Origin: Ruegeria marisrubri
Lineage (GTDB): Bacteria; Pseudomonadota; Alphaproteobacteria; Rhodobacterales; Rhodobacteraceae
NCBI RefSeq assembly: GCF_001507595.1
Contig: NZ_LQBQ01000001.1
Coordinates: 62,001 to 126,000 of the forward strand
Reading direction: 5' to 3'
Length of the DNA stretch: 64,000 nt
Below are positions 35,638-45,047 of this stretch, piece after piece. The position numbers were made by a program, and so were the translations under genes. The notes under the pieces are model-generated. The model did no database searches. It was not told the DNA's origin and saw nothing but the letters and a program-made list of their open reading frames with translations. Numbering within the stretch: the first letter of the stretch is position 1; the number at the start of each line of letters is the position of its first letter.

Positions 35638-36582
35638 ATGGCAGGCGTTGCGGATACCGGCTCTGACCCACGGATCCATGTGACCTTGGCGCGGTTGCGC
35701 GGTTTCGAACGGCATGCCCGCGCAATCAGCTTTCTGCCACGGCAGCCTGCGCGCTCGGCGCTGAATGGGCGGCACGCATCGCGGCTGAGGGGGCGGGGGC
35801 TCAACTTCGAGGAGCTGCGCCACTACCAGCACGGCGACGATGTCCGCACCATCGACTGGAAGGTGACCGCCCGCACCGGCGAGCCGCATGTCCGGGTGTT
35901 CACCGAAGAGCGCGACCGCCCTGCGCTGCTGCTGGTCGATCAGCGCATGAGCATGTTCTACGGCACGGTGCTCAACATGAAATCCGTGACCGCGGCCGAG
36001 GCGGCGGCGCTTGCGGCATGGCGGATGCGTATTCAGGGCGACCGGGTCGGAGGTCTGGTCTTTGGGGATGGCCGGGTGGCCGAACTGCCTCCGCGGGCCA
36101 GCGGGACCGCGCTGAACCGGTTCCTGTCTGTTCTGGCCGAAGCAAATCAGAGCCTGCATGTGGGGCAACCCGCCGAAGGGCCTGTGACGTTGAACGGGCA
36201 ACTCGAAGCGGCCACGCGCATCGCCAAGACCGGCTTCACCATACTGGTGTTCAGCGATTTCGCGGGCATCGACGCGCGCACCGAGAAACTGGTGCATCGC
36301 TTGTCGTTGCACAATGACGTGATCCTGTTCCCGGTGTCCGACCCGACCGGCCTAACACTGCCGGATGGTTTCCGCATCGTGGCCTCGGATGGCCAATTGC
36401 AGGTTTCTCTGGAATCCTCGGACGTGGAGGTCCGCAGAAAGCTACAGGACTTTCTGGACAAGCGATTGGAGCCGGTACTGGGCTGGAGCCGCAAATACGG
36501 CACGCCGGTCCTTCCGCTGACCACGGCCGAGGAAACGCTCCCGCAGATGTTGTCGCTGTTCGGTGCGGGGGGGCGGCGATGA
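35638..36582 (+). CDS. DUF58 family protein
   Basis: A 314-residue DUF58 protein, a relative of von Willebrand A domains normally encoded directly after MoxR. The defining block RLRGRGLNFEELRHYQHG with DVRTIDWKVTAR is present at about residues 50-80. Probably cytoplasmic and a partner of the MoxR ATPase. Starts 7 bases after moxR and overlaps the next gene by ATGA. Confidence 0.9.
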   Translation: MAGVADTGSDPRIHVTLARLRGFERHARAISFLPRQPARSALNGRHASRLRGRGLNFEELRHYQHGDDVRTIDWKVTARTGEPHVRVFTEERDRPALLLVDQRMSMFYGTVLNMKSVTAAEAAALAAWRMRIQGDRVGGLVFGDGRVAELPPRASGTALNRFLSVLAEANQSLHVGQPAEGPVTLNGQLEAATRIAKTGFTILVFSDFAGIDARTEKLVHRLSLHNDVILFPVSDPTGLTLPDGFRIVASDGQLQVSLESSDVEVRRKLQDFLDKRLEPVLGWSRKYGTPVLPLTTAEETLPQMLSLFGAGGRR

Positions 36583-37061
36583 CGGAAGAGGACTTTGCCG
36601 GCAAGAACCTGACCGAGCTGCTCGACATGCTCATTCCGCCGTCCGAGCCCGAGGCGATCTCGATGTGGCCGCAGACGCAGGGCTGGACCTGGCTGGCGAT
36701 CATCGCTGCCGCGCTGGCGATCTGGGCCGGGTTGCGCTGGCGCGCCCGTCGGCGGGCCAACGCCTATCGCCGCGCCGCGTTGCGGGAGTTGCGGCTGGCT
36801 GGCGAAGACCCCGTCGTCATAGCCGCGATTCTGCGCCGTGCAGCCCTCAGCGCCTATCCGCGTTCGGATATCGCCAGCTTGCTGGGGGACGACTGGCTTG
36901 CATTTCTCGACCAGAGTTATGGCGGCAATGGCTTTGCCGAAGGGCCGGGCCGGGTGATTGCGCAGGCCCCCTTTGTCGCTGCCGCGCCGCCCGTCCCCGG
37001 GCTTGAAACGCTGGCCGAGCAATGGGTGCGCCGCCACAAGCCGATCAAGGGGAGGTCATGA
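36579..37061 (+). CDS. DUF4381 family membrane protein
   Basis: A 160-residue protein with one membrane span at about 34-50 (WTWLAIIAAALAIWAGL), then a basic cytoplasmic region. It has the LLDMLIPPSEPEAISMWPQT N terminus of DUF4381 proteins, which sit between DUF58 and BatA genes. Overlaps both neighbours by ATGA. Exact role unknown; presumably an assembly or anchoring part of the complex. Confidence 0.85.
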   Translation: MTEEDFAGKNLTELLDMLIPPSEPEAISMWPQTQGWTWLAIIAAALAIWAGLRWRARRRANAYRRAALRELRLAGEDPVVIAAILRRAALSAYPRSDIASLLGDDWLAFLDQSYGGNGFAEGPGRVIAQAPFVAAAPPVPGLETLAEQWVRRHKPIKGRS

Positions 37062-38044
37062 CGCTTTCGCTGGCATTCCCTTGGGCACTCCTGCTGCTGC
37101 CGGCGCCCTTCTTGGCGTGGCGTTTCCTTCCGCCATACAGGACGACCAGCCGGGCCATTCGCATCCCGTTCTTCCGGGAGGTGTCCGAGGCGGCCGGGCT
37201 GACGCCCCGCGCCGGATCGGTGGTGCTGACGCGCCGCAGGATGCAGGTTGCCGCCGCCGTCCTGTGCTGGGTGCTTGTCGTGACCGGGCTTGCGCGCCCG
37301 GAGTTGCTAGGGCAGCGCGTCACCGTCGAAAAGGCCGCGCGTGACCTGGCCTTGGCGGTCGATTTATCCGGCTCGATGGATGCCCGCGACATGAAGGACG
37401 CCGCTGGCCAGCCGCAACAACGGCTTCAGGTGGTCAAGGACGTGGTCGCCGATTTCGTGGCCGAACGCGATGGCGACCGGATCAGCCTGATCGTGTTCGG
37501 GACCAAGGCCTACGTTCAGACGCCATTCACCGAGGATCTGGAAACCGTCGCCGAGATGCTGGGCGATACACGGGTCGGCATGGCCGGGCCCGATACGGCG
37601 ATCGGCGATGCCATCGGACTGGCCATTCACACCTTCAGCACCAGCGAGGTCGAACAGCGACTGTTGGTGCTGCTTTCGGACGGGGCTGACAACGCCAGCC
37701 GGATGAGTCCGGTCAACGCGGCGGAAATCGCGGCGCAGGAGGGCGTTGCTATTTACACGATCGGTGTCGGAGATCCTTCGGCCGGCGGAGATGAGCGGGT
37801 CGATCTGACAGCGCTGAAGGACATCGCCCAGCGTGCAAATGGCGAGTTCTTCTACGGCTTCGACCAAGAGGGGCTTGCGCGCATCTATGACGAGATCGAC
37901 CGCCTGAACCCGCGCGTCACCGAAACCATCACCTTTCAGCCGCGCCAGCCGCTGGGGTGGATCCCGTTCGGGCTGGCGGCGCTCATAGGGTTGGCGGCGC
38001 TGCTGTGGCTGTCTTTCTCGCAGAACCAGAGGGCCGAGCCATGA
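37058..38044 (+). CDS. batA: BatA-like von Willebrand A membrane protein
   Basis: A 328-residue vWA protein with two N-terminal spans, a central vWA domain and a C-terminal span (WIPFGLAALIGLAALLWL). The MIDAS metal site DLSGS is canonical, so it should bind Mg and a ligand. Start at 37058 is set by AAGGGGAGG and by the ATGA overlap; a longer upstream frame lies inside the previous gene. Acts at the inner membrane with MoxR and the other Bat proteins. Confidence 0.9.
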   Translation: MTLSLAFPWALLLLPAPFLAWRFLPPYRTTSRAIRIPFFREVSEAAGLTPRAGSVVLTRRRMQVAAAVLCWVLVVTGLARPELLGQRVTVEKAARDLALAVDLSGSMDARDMKDAAGQPQQRLQVVKDVVADFVAERDGDRISLIVFGTKAYVQTPFTEDLETVAEMLGDTRVGMAGPDTAIGDAIGLAIHTFSTSEVEQRLLVLLSDGADNASRMSPVNAAEIAAQEGVAIYTIGVGDPSAGGDERVDLTALKDIAQRANGEFFYGFDQEGLARIYDEIDRLNPRVTETITFQPRQPLGWIPFGLAALIGLAALLWLSFSQNQRAEP

Positions 38045-39567
38045 CGGGCTTTCTTGACGCTCTGTCTGCCCTGCATCTCTTGCGCCCGTGGGCCCTGTTG
38101 CTGGTGCCGGTGATCCTGTTGCTATGGTGGCGCGTGCGCAACCCGCGCGGGCAGGGGGCAGAGCAGCCATCGGGTATCGCGCCGCACCTGGCCGAAGCCC
38201 TGACCGTGGGCAAGGCCAGCGCTGGGCGCATCCAGCCCATAGACAGCGCGGCACTGGCGCTGGTCCTGCTGACCCTGGCTGCGGCCGGGCCGACATGGAG
38301 CCGGGTGCCCAATCCCTTCCTGTCGCAGACCGCTCCGCTGGTGGTTGCGATCGAGGTCGGCAGTTCGATGGAGAACCCGGACGTGCCGCCATCGCGGCTG
38401 GAGCGGGCGCGGTTCAAGGTCATGGATCTGGTCGAACGCCGCGCCGGGGCCAACACCGCCCTGATCGCCTATGCGGGCACCGCGCACCGTGCCGCTCCGC
38501 TGACCGACGACCCGAATATACTGAAAGCCCTGCTGGAGGGGCTGAGCCCCGAGGTCATGCCGCGCGATGGCGACGATGCCACGGCGGCGATGCGGATGGC
38601 GGATGCGGAACTGGCGCGGGTGGAAACTCCGGGGGCGATCCTTTTCGTGCTCGATGGGCTGAACAGCGTGGACCTGCCCGCGTTCAACGAACGCGGTGAA
38701 ACCGATCCGCCGGTCATGGTGTTGTTTGTAGCGCCTGAAACTGCGCCCTTGGGAGCTCTGGAAAATCTGGCGGGTGTCGAGGTCATCCGAATGACCGCAG
38801 ACGAGTCTGACCTGGACCGAATCGAGCGAGTCGCCCAATCCGCCTACCGGGCCGCGCTTCTGGGCGACGACCGGCTGGAATGGGAGGATCGGGGATGGAT
38901 GCTGGCCTGGCCGGCGGCGCTGATCCTGCTGCTGTGGTTCCGAAAAGGGTGGACGACCCGGTGGGGGCTTGCGCTGGGAATCGCCCTGGGCCTGCTTGGG
39001 CCGCAACGCGCGCGGGCCGATGTCATCGACTGGTTCTTTACCCCGGATCAGCAGGGCATGATGGCCTATCGCGACAAGCAGTTCGCGAAGGCGGGTGAAT
39101 TGTTCGCCGACCCGATGTGGCGCGCCTACTCCAAGTATCGCGCGGGGCAATACGCGGATGCGGCGGAAATCTTTGCCCGCATAGATACCGCCGAGGCTGC
39201 AATGGGCGAAGGCATGTCGCACATGAAGAACCGCGAGTACAGGGCAGGAGTGGCCGCCTTTGAGCGTGCCCTCGAAATCCGGCCGGACTATGCCGAGGCG
39301 CAGCACAACCTCGAAGTTTCGCGCTACATCGTGGACTACATCGAAAGCGCCCGTGAGCAGAGCGATACGGGAGAGGAAAGCGGCATCGGCGCTGATGACG
39401 TCGTGTTCGACAACCAGGCGCAGCGCGGGGCCGAAACGCAGCAGCAGTATCAGGAGGAAGGGCCGGATTTCCAGACAGCCGACCAGTGGATGCGCTCGGT
39501 CGATACCGACATGAGCGATTTCCTGCGGACCCGGTTTCTTGTCGAGGCCGCGGAGGGGCCGCAATGA
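38041..39567 (+). CDS. BatB/BatC-like fusion: von Willebrand A domain plus TPR
   Basis: A 508-residue fusion. Residues about 1-280 form a membrane-anchored vWA module, followed by a membrane span near 285-300 (AWPAALILLLWF) and a second hydrophobic stretch. From about 340 there are TPR-like repeats (KNREYRAGVAAFERALEIRPDYAEAQ) and an acidic tail. The MIDAS motif is broken: VVAIEVGSSM stands where DxSxS is expected, with Glu for the first Asp. Start and stop both overlap neighbours by ATGA. Elsewhere BatB and BatC are often separate genes. Confidence 0.85.
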   Translation: MTGFLDALSALHLLRPWALLLVPVILLLWWRVRNPRGQGAEQPSGIAPHLAEALTVGKASAGRIQPIDSAALALVLLTLAAAGPTWSRVPNPFLSQTAPLVVAIEVGSSMENPDVPPSRLERARFKVMDLVERRAGANTALIAYAGTAHRAAPLTDDPNILKALLEGLSPEVMPRDGDDATAAMRMADAELARVETPGAILFVLDGLNSVDLPAFNERGETDPPVMVLFVAPETAPLGALENLAGVEVIRMTADESDLDRIERVAQSAYRAALLGDDRLEWEDRGWMLAWPAALILLLWFRKGWTTRWGLALGIALGLLGPQRARADVIDWFFTPDQQGMMAYRDKQFAKAGELFADPMWRAYSKYRAGQYADAAEIFARIDTAEAAMGEGMSHMKNREYRAGVAAFERALEIRPDYAEAQHNLEVSRYIVDYIESAREQSDTGEESGIGADDVVFDNQAQRGAETQQQYQEEGPDFQTADQWMRSVDTDMSDFLRTRFLVEAAEGPQ

Positions 39568-40835
39568 GGGGGCTTCTTTCTGCACTTCTGGTGTTGTTCT
39601 GGCCGCTGGTCGGGGCGGCGCAGGACGTGCCGCCCGCGCCGCAGGTCTCCGCCGAACTCAGCGCCGAAAGCGTGGTCGTCGGGCAGCCGTTGGTTCTGCG
39701 GGTGACGGTTCTGGTGCCGACATGGATGCCGAAGCCGCCGGTATTTCCGAGCTTCGAGGCGCCGAACCTGATCGTTCGCCTGCCTTCGCGGGCGTCCGGC
39801 CCTGTCAGTCAAAGCGTCAATGGCGAGACATGGTCCGGCGTCAGCCGGGCCTATCGGCTGTATCCCATGGTCGAAGGCAGTTTCACGCTGCCTGCTCAAA
39901 CCGTCGATCTGGTCTACGCGAACCCGCCATCAACCGAGCCGGTGTCCGTCTCGGTGCCTCTTCCTCCTGTCACCTTCACCGCCACGGTGCCCGAAGCGGC
40001 CCGATCGCTGGATCCTCTGATCATCGCCGAGAACCTGACGTTGACCCAACAGATCGAAGGCGAGGCCGAAGTGCTGTCTGCCGGTGATGCCGTGACGCGC
40101 GAGGTCATGGCAAAGATCGAAGGCACTTCGCCTCTGTTCATCCCGCCCCTTATTCATGACATCCAGGCCAAGGCGGTTCAGGCCTATCCCAAAGAGCCGA
40201 GCCTGTCGGAAACGGAAAATCGCGGGGTTCTGTCCGGCGAAAGGGCCGAAAGCACCACCTATGTCGCCCGCTATGGCGGAGCGGTGGCATTGCCCGAGAT
40301 CAGCCTTCAGTGGTTCAGCACCGTCTCGGGAAAGGTGGAAACGGCAACGGTGCCCGGTCTGCAGTTCGAGGTTGATGCGCCAGCACCTCCGCGCCAACCG
40401 CTTCTGACACCGCGCCAGGTCCTGTTGCTTGCCGGTGGGGTGCTGGTGTTGGCCCTGCTCGGATGGGCGTTCAGGCGCTACGCTTGGCCATCCGTTCGGA
40501 TGGCGCTAATGCAACGGAGGGCCCGCCGTCTTGCAAGCGAGGCACATGCGGCCCGATTGCTGCGTGCGGCCATACGCGCGCAGGACCTTCGCCTGATCGC
40601 CCGGCAGCGCGCGCTGTGGGACTCGCGGTTGCCCCCCGTCGATCACCCTGCGGAAAAGGCGTTCGACGCAGAACTTCTGAAAATCGGCGAGGCGCGCTTT
40701 GGACGATACCAGCATGCCGTTGATGCATCATGGCGTAGGGTCGCCACATTGTTCGAAGCGGCCCGCAAGGCGCGTCTTGAAGCCACCCGGGCGAGCCGTC
40801 GTGACACCGCGCTGAAACCCCTCAATCCTTTCTGA
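39564..40835 (+). CDS. batD: BatD-like protein
   Basis: A 423-residue BatD-type protein. It has a signal peptide (MRGLLSALLVLFWPLVGAAQ), an Ig-like periplasmic region, and a C-terminal membrane span at about 300-320 (LLLAGGVLVLALLGWAF) followed by a basic cytoplasmic tail. Final gene of the operon, overlapping the previous one by ATGA. Convergent with mdeR, 27 bases away, with no clear terminator. Confidence 0.85.
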   Translation: MRGLLSALLVLFWPLVGAAQDVPPAPQVSAELSAESVVVGQPLVLRVTVLVPTWMPKPPVFPSFEAPNLIVRLPSRASGPVSQSVNGETWSGVSRAYRLYPMVEGSFTLPAQTVDLVYANPPSTEPVSVSVPLPPVTFTATVPEAARSLDPLIIAENLTLTQQIEGEAEVLSAGDAVTREVMAKIEGTSPLFIPPLIHDIQAKAVQAYPKEPSLSETENRGVLSGERAESTTYVARYGGAVALPEISLQWFSTVSGKVETATVPGLQFEVDAPAPPRQPLLTPRQVLLLAGGVLVLALLGWAFRRYAWPSVRMALMQRRARRLASEAHAARLLRAAIRAQDLRLIARQRALWDSRLPPVDHPAEKAFDAELLKIGEARFGRYQHAVDASWRRVATLFEAARKARLEATRASRRDTALKPLNPF

Positions 40836-40862
40836 CCCGGAGTTGCGGCGCGGAGACTTGGA

Positions 40863-41321
40863 TCAGTCCAATGAAGGGAAAACGGCTGTTTTCTTCACGG
40901 TCCCGTAAACGAAGCTGGTGTCAATCGAGGCGATCCCTCCGATCGGGTGAATGCGGTTGCGGATGAAATCCTCGTAGGCATCCAGCCCCGAGACCATCAC
41001 GCGCAACTGGTAGTCCGTCGCGCCGGTCAGCACATGGCATTCAAGCACTTCGGGGATCGCCATGATCCGTCGTTCAAAGTGCTGAACGTCGGTCTCATTG
41101 TGGCTTTGCAACCGGATGCGGACGAAGACGGTGATCGGCAAACCGTACGCCGCGCCGTCCACATCCGCGCTGTATCCCCGGATCGCGCCGGATGCCTCAA
41201 GGTTCCTGACCCGCCGCAGGCAGGGCGAGGGCGACAGGTTCACGGCCTCGGCGAGGTCTTGATTCGTCATGCGCCCGTTCTTCTGCAGGGCGCGGATGAT
41301 CTGTCGGTCTTTGGCGTCCAT
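40863..41321 (-). CDS. mdeR: Lrp-family regulator of methionine catabolism
   Basis: A 152-residue Lrp protein: HTH in RQIIRALQKNGRMTNQDLAE and NLSPSPCLRRVRNLE, RAM domain with CHVLTGATDYQLRVMV. Divergent from a methionine gamma-lyase gene and thus equivalent to MdeR of Pseudomonas putida, which activates mdeAB with methionine. Assignment rests mainly on the conserved mdeR-mdeA-mdeB layout. Confidence 0.87.
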   Translation of the reverse strand: MDAKDRQIIRALQKNGRMTNQDLAEAVNLSPSPCLRRVRNLEASGAIRGYSADVDGAAYGLPITVFVRIRLQSHNETDVQHFERRIMAIPEVLECHVLTGATDYQLRVMVSGLDAYEDFIRNRIHPIGGIASIDTSFVYGTVKKTAVFPSLD

Positions 41322-41435
41322 TTCGGGCCTCGTTGGGCAGATTATTCCAATTTATAATGCAATGGTGGCATGTTTTGCAATCAAATACCCTTGGGACAGG
41401 CGCATCATGGCTGCAACGCAGAATAGGAGACAGCC
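41322..41435. promoter_or_regulatory. mdeR / mdeA divergent regulatory region
   Basis: 114 bases with an AT-rich core ATTATTCCAATTTATAATG (about 41341-41359) in GC-rich surroundings. It is the likely Lrp-type binding site and promoter for both directions. AGGAG lies just before the mdeA ATG. Box boundaries are a guess. Confidence 0.5.
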
Positions 41436-42638
41436 ATGTCCTCGGAAAACGGATTTGCCACCCGCGCCATTCACCACGCCTATGACCCGATGGAGAACGA
41501 AGGCGCGCTGACGCCCCCGATGCACCTGACCTCGACCTTCGTGTTCGAGAATGCCGAGGCCGGGGGCGAGATGTTCGCGGGCGAACGTCAGGGCCATATC
41601 TACAGCCGCATCTCGAACCCCACATGCGATCTGCTGGAACAGCGCATCGCGACGCTCGAGGGGGCCGAGGCCGGGCTGGCGCTCAGCAGCGGCATGGGCG
41701 CGGTGACCGCCGTTCTCTGGACGCTGCTGTCGCCCGGTGACGAGGTGATCGTGGACAAGACGCTCTATGGCTGCACCTTCGCCTACATGCGGCACGGGCT
41801 GGCGAAATGGGGCGTGACCGTCACCCATGTGGACATGACCGATATCGACAACCTGCGCGATGCGGTCTCGGACAAGACCCGCGTCGTCTATTTCGAAACT
41901 CCGGCCAACCCGAACATGCGGCTGGTGGACATCGCCGGTGCCGCCGAGATCGCCCATTCCGTCGGCGCCAAGGTTGTCGTCGACAACACCTATGCCACGC
42001 CCTACCTGACCCGCCCGATCGAACTGGGGGCCGACATCGTGTTGCATTCGGCGACGAAATACCTCGGCGGGCATGGGGACGTGGTGGCCGGGCTGGTCGT
42101 CGGCACCGCCGAGCAGATCGCCGAGATCCGACTGATCGGCATGAAGGACATGACCGGCGCGGTCATGGCGCCGTTCAACGCGATGCTGATCCTGCGCGGG
42201 CTCAAGACGCTGGCCCTGCGCATGGACCGCCACTGCGCCTCGGCCAGAATCGTCGCCGACTGGCTGGCCGCGCATCCCGCCATCGGCACGGTTTACTACC
42301 CCGGTTTGGTGAGTTTCCCTCAGCACGATCTGGGCACGCGCCAGATGGCCCAGCCCGGCGGCATGATCGCCTTCGAGGTCAATGGCGGCATGGAGGCGGG
42401 TATCTCGATGATGAACCGCCTGAAGATGATCCAGCGCGCCGTCTCGCTCGGGGATGCGGAAACCCTGATCCAGCACCCGGCCTCGATGACCCACTCGACC
42501 TATTCGCCCGAAGAGCGCGCCGAACACGGCATCAGCGACGGCCTTGTCCGCCTGTCGGTCGGGCTGGAAGATGTCAAGGACATCCTCGATGATCTGGAAC
42601 AGTCCCTGCCGCCCCGGACGCGCCACGCCGCCGAGTAA
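41436..42638 (+). CDS. mdeA: methionine gamma-lyase
   Basis: PLP enzyme splitting L-methionine into methanethiol, ammonia and 2-oxobutyrate. The 400-residue protein has the PLP lysine K208 in HSATKYLGG. A cysteine, C113 in LYGCTFAY, sits at the place that separates methionine gamma-lyases from cystathionine gamma-synthases and lyases, which carry Gly or Pro there. Next to an Lrp regulator and followed after 10 bases by an E1-type dehydrogenase gene, reproducing mdeRAB. It supplies methanethiol, a sulfur volatile relevant to marine roseobacters. Confidence 0.93.
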   Translation: MSSENGFATRAIHHAYDPMENEGALTPPMHLTSTFVFENAEAGGEMFAGERQGHIYSRISNPTCDLLEQRIATLEGAEAGLALSSGMGAVTAVLWTLLSPGDEVIVDKTLYGCTFAYMRHGLAKWGVTVTHVDMTDIDNLRDAVSDKTRVVYFETPANPNMRLVDIAGAAEIAHSVGAKVVVDNTYATPYLTRPIELGADIVLHSATKYLGGHGDVVAGLVVGTAEQIAEIRLIGMKDMTGAVMAPFNAMLILRGLKTLALRMDRHCASARIVADWLAAHPAIGTVYYPGLVSFPQHDLGTRQMAQPGGMIAFEVNGGMEAGISMMNRLKMIQRAVSLGDAETLIQHPASMTHSTYSPEERAEHGISDGLVRLSVGLEDVKDILDDLEQSLPPRTRHAAE

Positions 42639-42648
42639 GGAGCCCGAC

Positions 42649-45027
42649 ATGAGCGCCGATCTGACCCATCTCAAGACCATCGAACAGCGCCTGTTGTGGC
42701 TGTCGCACTGGATGATCCACAACGCGAACCACATCCGGCCCAAGGTGGACGGGATCAAGATCGGCGGGCACCAGGCCAGCTCGGCCTCGATGGTGTCGAT
42801 CATGACGGCGCTCTATTTCTCGTCGCTCAGGCCCGAGGACCGGGTGGCGGTCAAGCCGCATGCCTCGCCGGTCTTTCATGCGATGCAATACCTGATGGGC
42901 AACCAGACCCGCGAGAAGATGGAGAACTTCCGCGGGTTCGGCGGGGTGCAGAGCTATCCCAGCCGCACCAAGGATATCGACGACGTGGATTTCTCGACCG
43001 GCTCGGTCGGGCTGGGCGTCGGCATCACCGCGCTGGCCTCGTTGGTGCAGGACTACATCGCCGCCAAGGACTGGGGAAGCGATACCCCGATGGGCCGCAT
43101 GGTCGCGCTGGTGGGGGACGCCGAACTGGACGAGGGCAACATCTACGAAGTCCTGCAGGAGGGCTGGAAGAACGATCTGCGCAATTGCTGGTGGATCATC
43201 GACTACAACCGGCAGTCGCTGGACGGGATCGTTCGCGAGGGGCTTTTCGAACGGATCGAAAAGATCTTTGACGCTTTCGGCTGGGACGTGGTCCGCGTGA
43301 AATACGGCGCCCTGCAGCGTGCGGCCTTCGAAGAACCCGGCGGCGAGCGGTTGCGCGAATGGATCGATGCCTGCCCGAACGCCGAATATTCCGCTCTGAC
43401 TTTCATGGGCGGCGCGGTCTGGCGACAGCGGCTGATGGATGACCTTGGCGATCAGGGGGATGTCTCCGCGCTGATCGAGCGGCGTTCGGACGCGGAACTG
43501 GCCGAGCTGATGGAAAACCTCGGCGGCAACTGCGTTCGGACGATGGCGGAAACCTTTGCCGAGATCGACCATGACCGGCCGACCTGTTTCCTGGCCTACA
43601 CGATCAAGGGCTGGGGCACGCCGATCGCCGGCCACAAGGACAACCACGGCGGGTTGATGACCAAGGCACAGATGGACGAGTGGCAGCGCCACATGGGCGT
43701 GCCGGACGGGCAGGAGTGGGAGCCCTTCGCCACCGTGCAGGACGTGGACGGCCTCAAGGCGTTCCTGGCGCGGGTTCCGTTCTTTTCCAAGGGAACGCGG
43801 CGCTATTCCGATGCCCGCATTTCCGTTCCGGCGATCTCGGTGAACACCGACCGCGAGATCTCGACCCAGATGGCGTTCGGCAAGATCCTCGACGACCTGT
43901 CCCGAGGCGACAGCGAGCTGGCCGCGCGGATCATGACCACCTCGCCGGACGTGACCGGAACGACGGGGCTGGGCCCCTGGGTGAACCGGCGCAAGCTGTT
44001 CGCGCGCACCGCGCAGAAGGACGCCTTTATCGAGCACCGCATCCCCTCGACCGCCAAGTGGAACTTTGCCCCCGAGGGCCAGCACCTGGAACTGGGCATC
44101 GCCGAGATGAACCTGTTCCTGCTGCTGGGTGCGGCGGGGTTGTCCCACAGCCTGTTCGGCAAGCGCCTGCTGCCCATCGGCACGGTCTATGACCCGTTCG
44201 TGTGCCGGGGGCTCGATGCGCTGAACTATGCCTGCTACCAGGACGCGCGTTTCATGATCGTGGGCACGCCCTCGGGGGTGACGCTGGCGCCCGAGGGCGG
44301 CGCGCACCAGTCCGTCGGGACACCCCTGATCGGCATGTCCCAGGATGGTCTGGCGGCGTTCGAGCCGGCCTTTGCCGACGAGCTTGCCGTCATCATGGAA
44401 TGGGCCTTCGACTACATGCAGCGGGACGGGGAGGGGGACCCGGACGAGCGCACCTGGCTGCGGGACGAGACCGGCGGGTCGGTCTATCTGCGCCTGACGA
44501 CCAAGCCGCTCGAGCAGCCGGGCAAGCGTGCGGACGATGCCTTCCGCCAAGGGGCGATTGACGGGGCCTACTGGCTGCGCAAGCCCGGCCCGAACTGCTC
44601 GGTGGTGATTGCCTATCAGGGCGCGGTGGCGGATGAGGCGATCGCGGCTGCGGGCATGATCGGAGAGGTCCGGCGAGACATTGGCGTTCTGGCCGTGACC
44701 TCGGCCGACCGTCTCAACGCCGGCTGGACCGCGGCGCAGCGCGAGCGGGCCCGCGGGAACCCCAGCGCCATGTCCCACGTCGAGCGCCTGCTGGGGGATC
44801 TCCCGCAGCACTGTTCCATCGTCACGGTGATAGACGGGCACCCGGCAACGCTCGCCTGGCTGGGCTCTGTCGCGGGGCACAGGACGATCTCGCATGGCGT
44901 CGAGCATTTCGGGCAGACCGGAACGATCGGTGACCTTGCCCGGCACTTCCGGATCGACCGTCATGCGATCGCGAGTTCTGTCAGCGCGTTGACGGCCGGG
45001 CGTTCCGCAACACTGGAGCCGATGTAG
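42649..45027 (+). CDS. mdeB: homodimeric 2-oxo-acid dehydrogenase E1 (MdeB-type, transketolase-like)
   Basis: A 792-residue protein of the AceE/transketolase class, with alpha-like and beta-like halves in one chain. The ThDP/Mg motif is GDAELDEGN near residue 160, and the C-terminal half has the FAPEGQHLELGIAEMN pyrimidine-domain segment. Its position right after mdeA (AGGAG before the ATG at 42649) matches P. putida MdeB, thought to oxidise the 2-oxobutyrate made by MdeA to propionyl-CoA. Many databases would simply label it transketolase; a matching E2/E3 is not encoded nearby. Confidence 0.87.
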   Translation: MSADLTHLKTIEQRLLWLSHWMIHNANHIRPKVDGIKIGGHQASSASMVSIMTALYFSSLRPEDRVAVKPHASPVFHAMQYLMGNQTREKMENFRGFGGVQSYPSRTKDIDDVDFSTGSVGLGVGITALASLVQDYIAAKDWGSDTPMGRMVALVGDAELDEGNIYEVLQEGWKNDLRNCWWIIDYNRQSLDGIVREGLFERIEKIFDAFGWDVVRVKYGALQRAAFEEPGGERLREWIDACPNAEYSALTFMGGAVWRQRLMDDLGDQGDVSALIERRSDAELAELMENLGGNCVRTMAETFAEIDHDRPTCFLAYTIKGWGTPIAGHKDNHGGLMTKAQMDEWQRHMGVPDGQEWEPFATVQDVDGLKAFLARVPFFSKGTRRYSDARISVPAISVNTDREISTQMAFGKILDDLSRGDSELAARIMTTSPDVTGTTGLGPWVNRRKLFARTAQKDAFIEHRIPSTAKWNFAPEGQHLELGIAEMNLFLLLGAAGLSHSLFGKRLLPIGTVYDPFVCRGLDALNYACYQDARFMIVGTPSGVTLAPEGGAHQSVGTPLIGMSQDGLAAFEPAFADELAVIMEWAFDYMQRDGEGDPDERTWLRDETGGSVYLRLTTKPLEQPGKRADDAFRQGAIDGAYWLRKPGPNCSVVIAYQGAVADEAIAAAGMIGEVRRDIGVLAVTSADRLNAGWTAAQRERARGNPSAMSHVERLLGDLPQHCSIVTVIDGHPATLAWLGSVAGHRTISHGVEHFGQTGTIGDLARHFRIDRHAIASSVSALTAGRSATLEPM

Positions 45028-45047
45028 GTCTGATTGCGCGCGCCTGT

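Noticed and set aside
41352-42803. A 483-codon minus-strand frame opposite mdeA
   Set aside because: Antisense to an unmistakable methionine gamma-lyase; no family resemblance.
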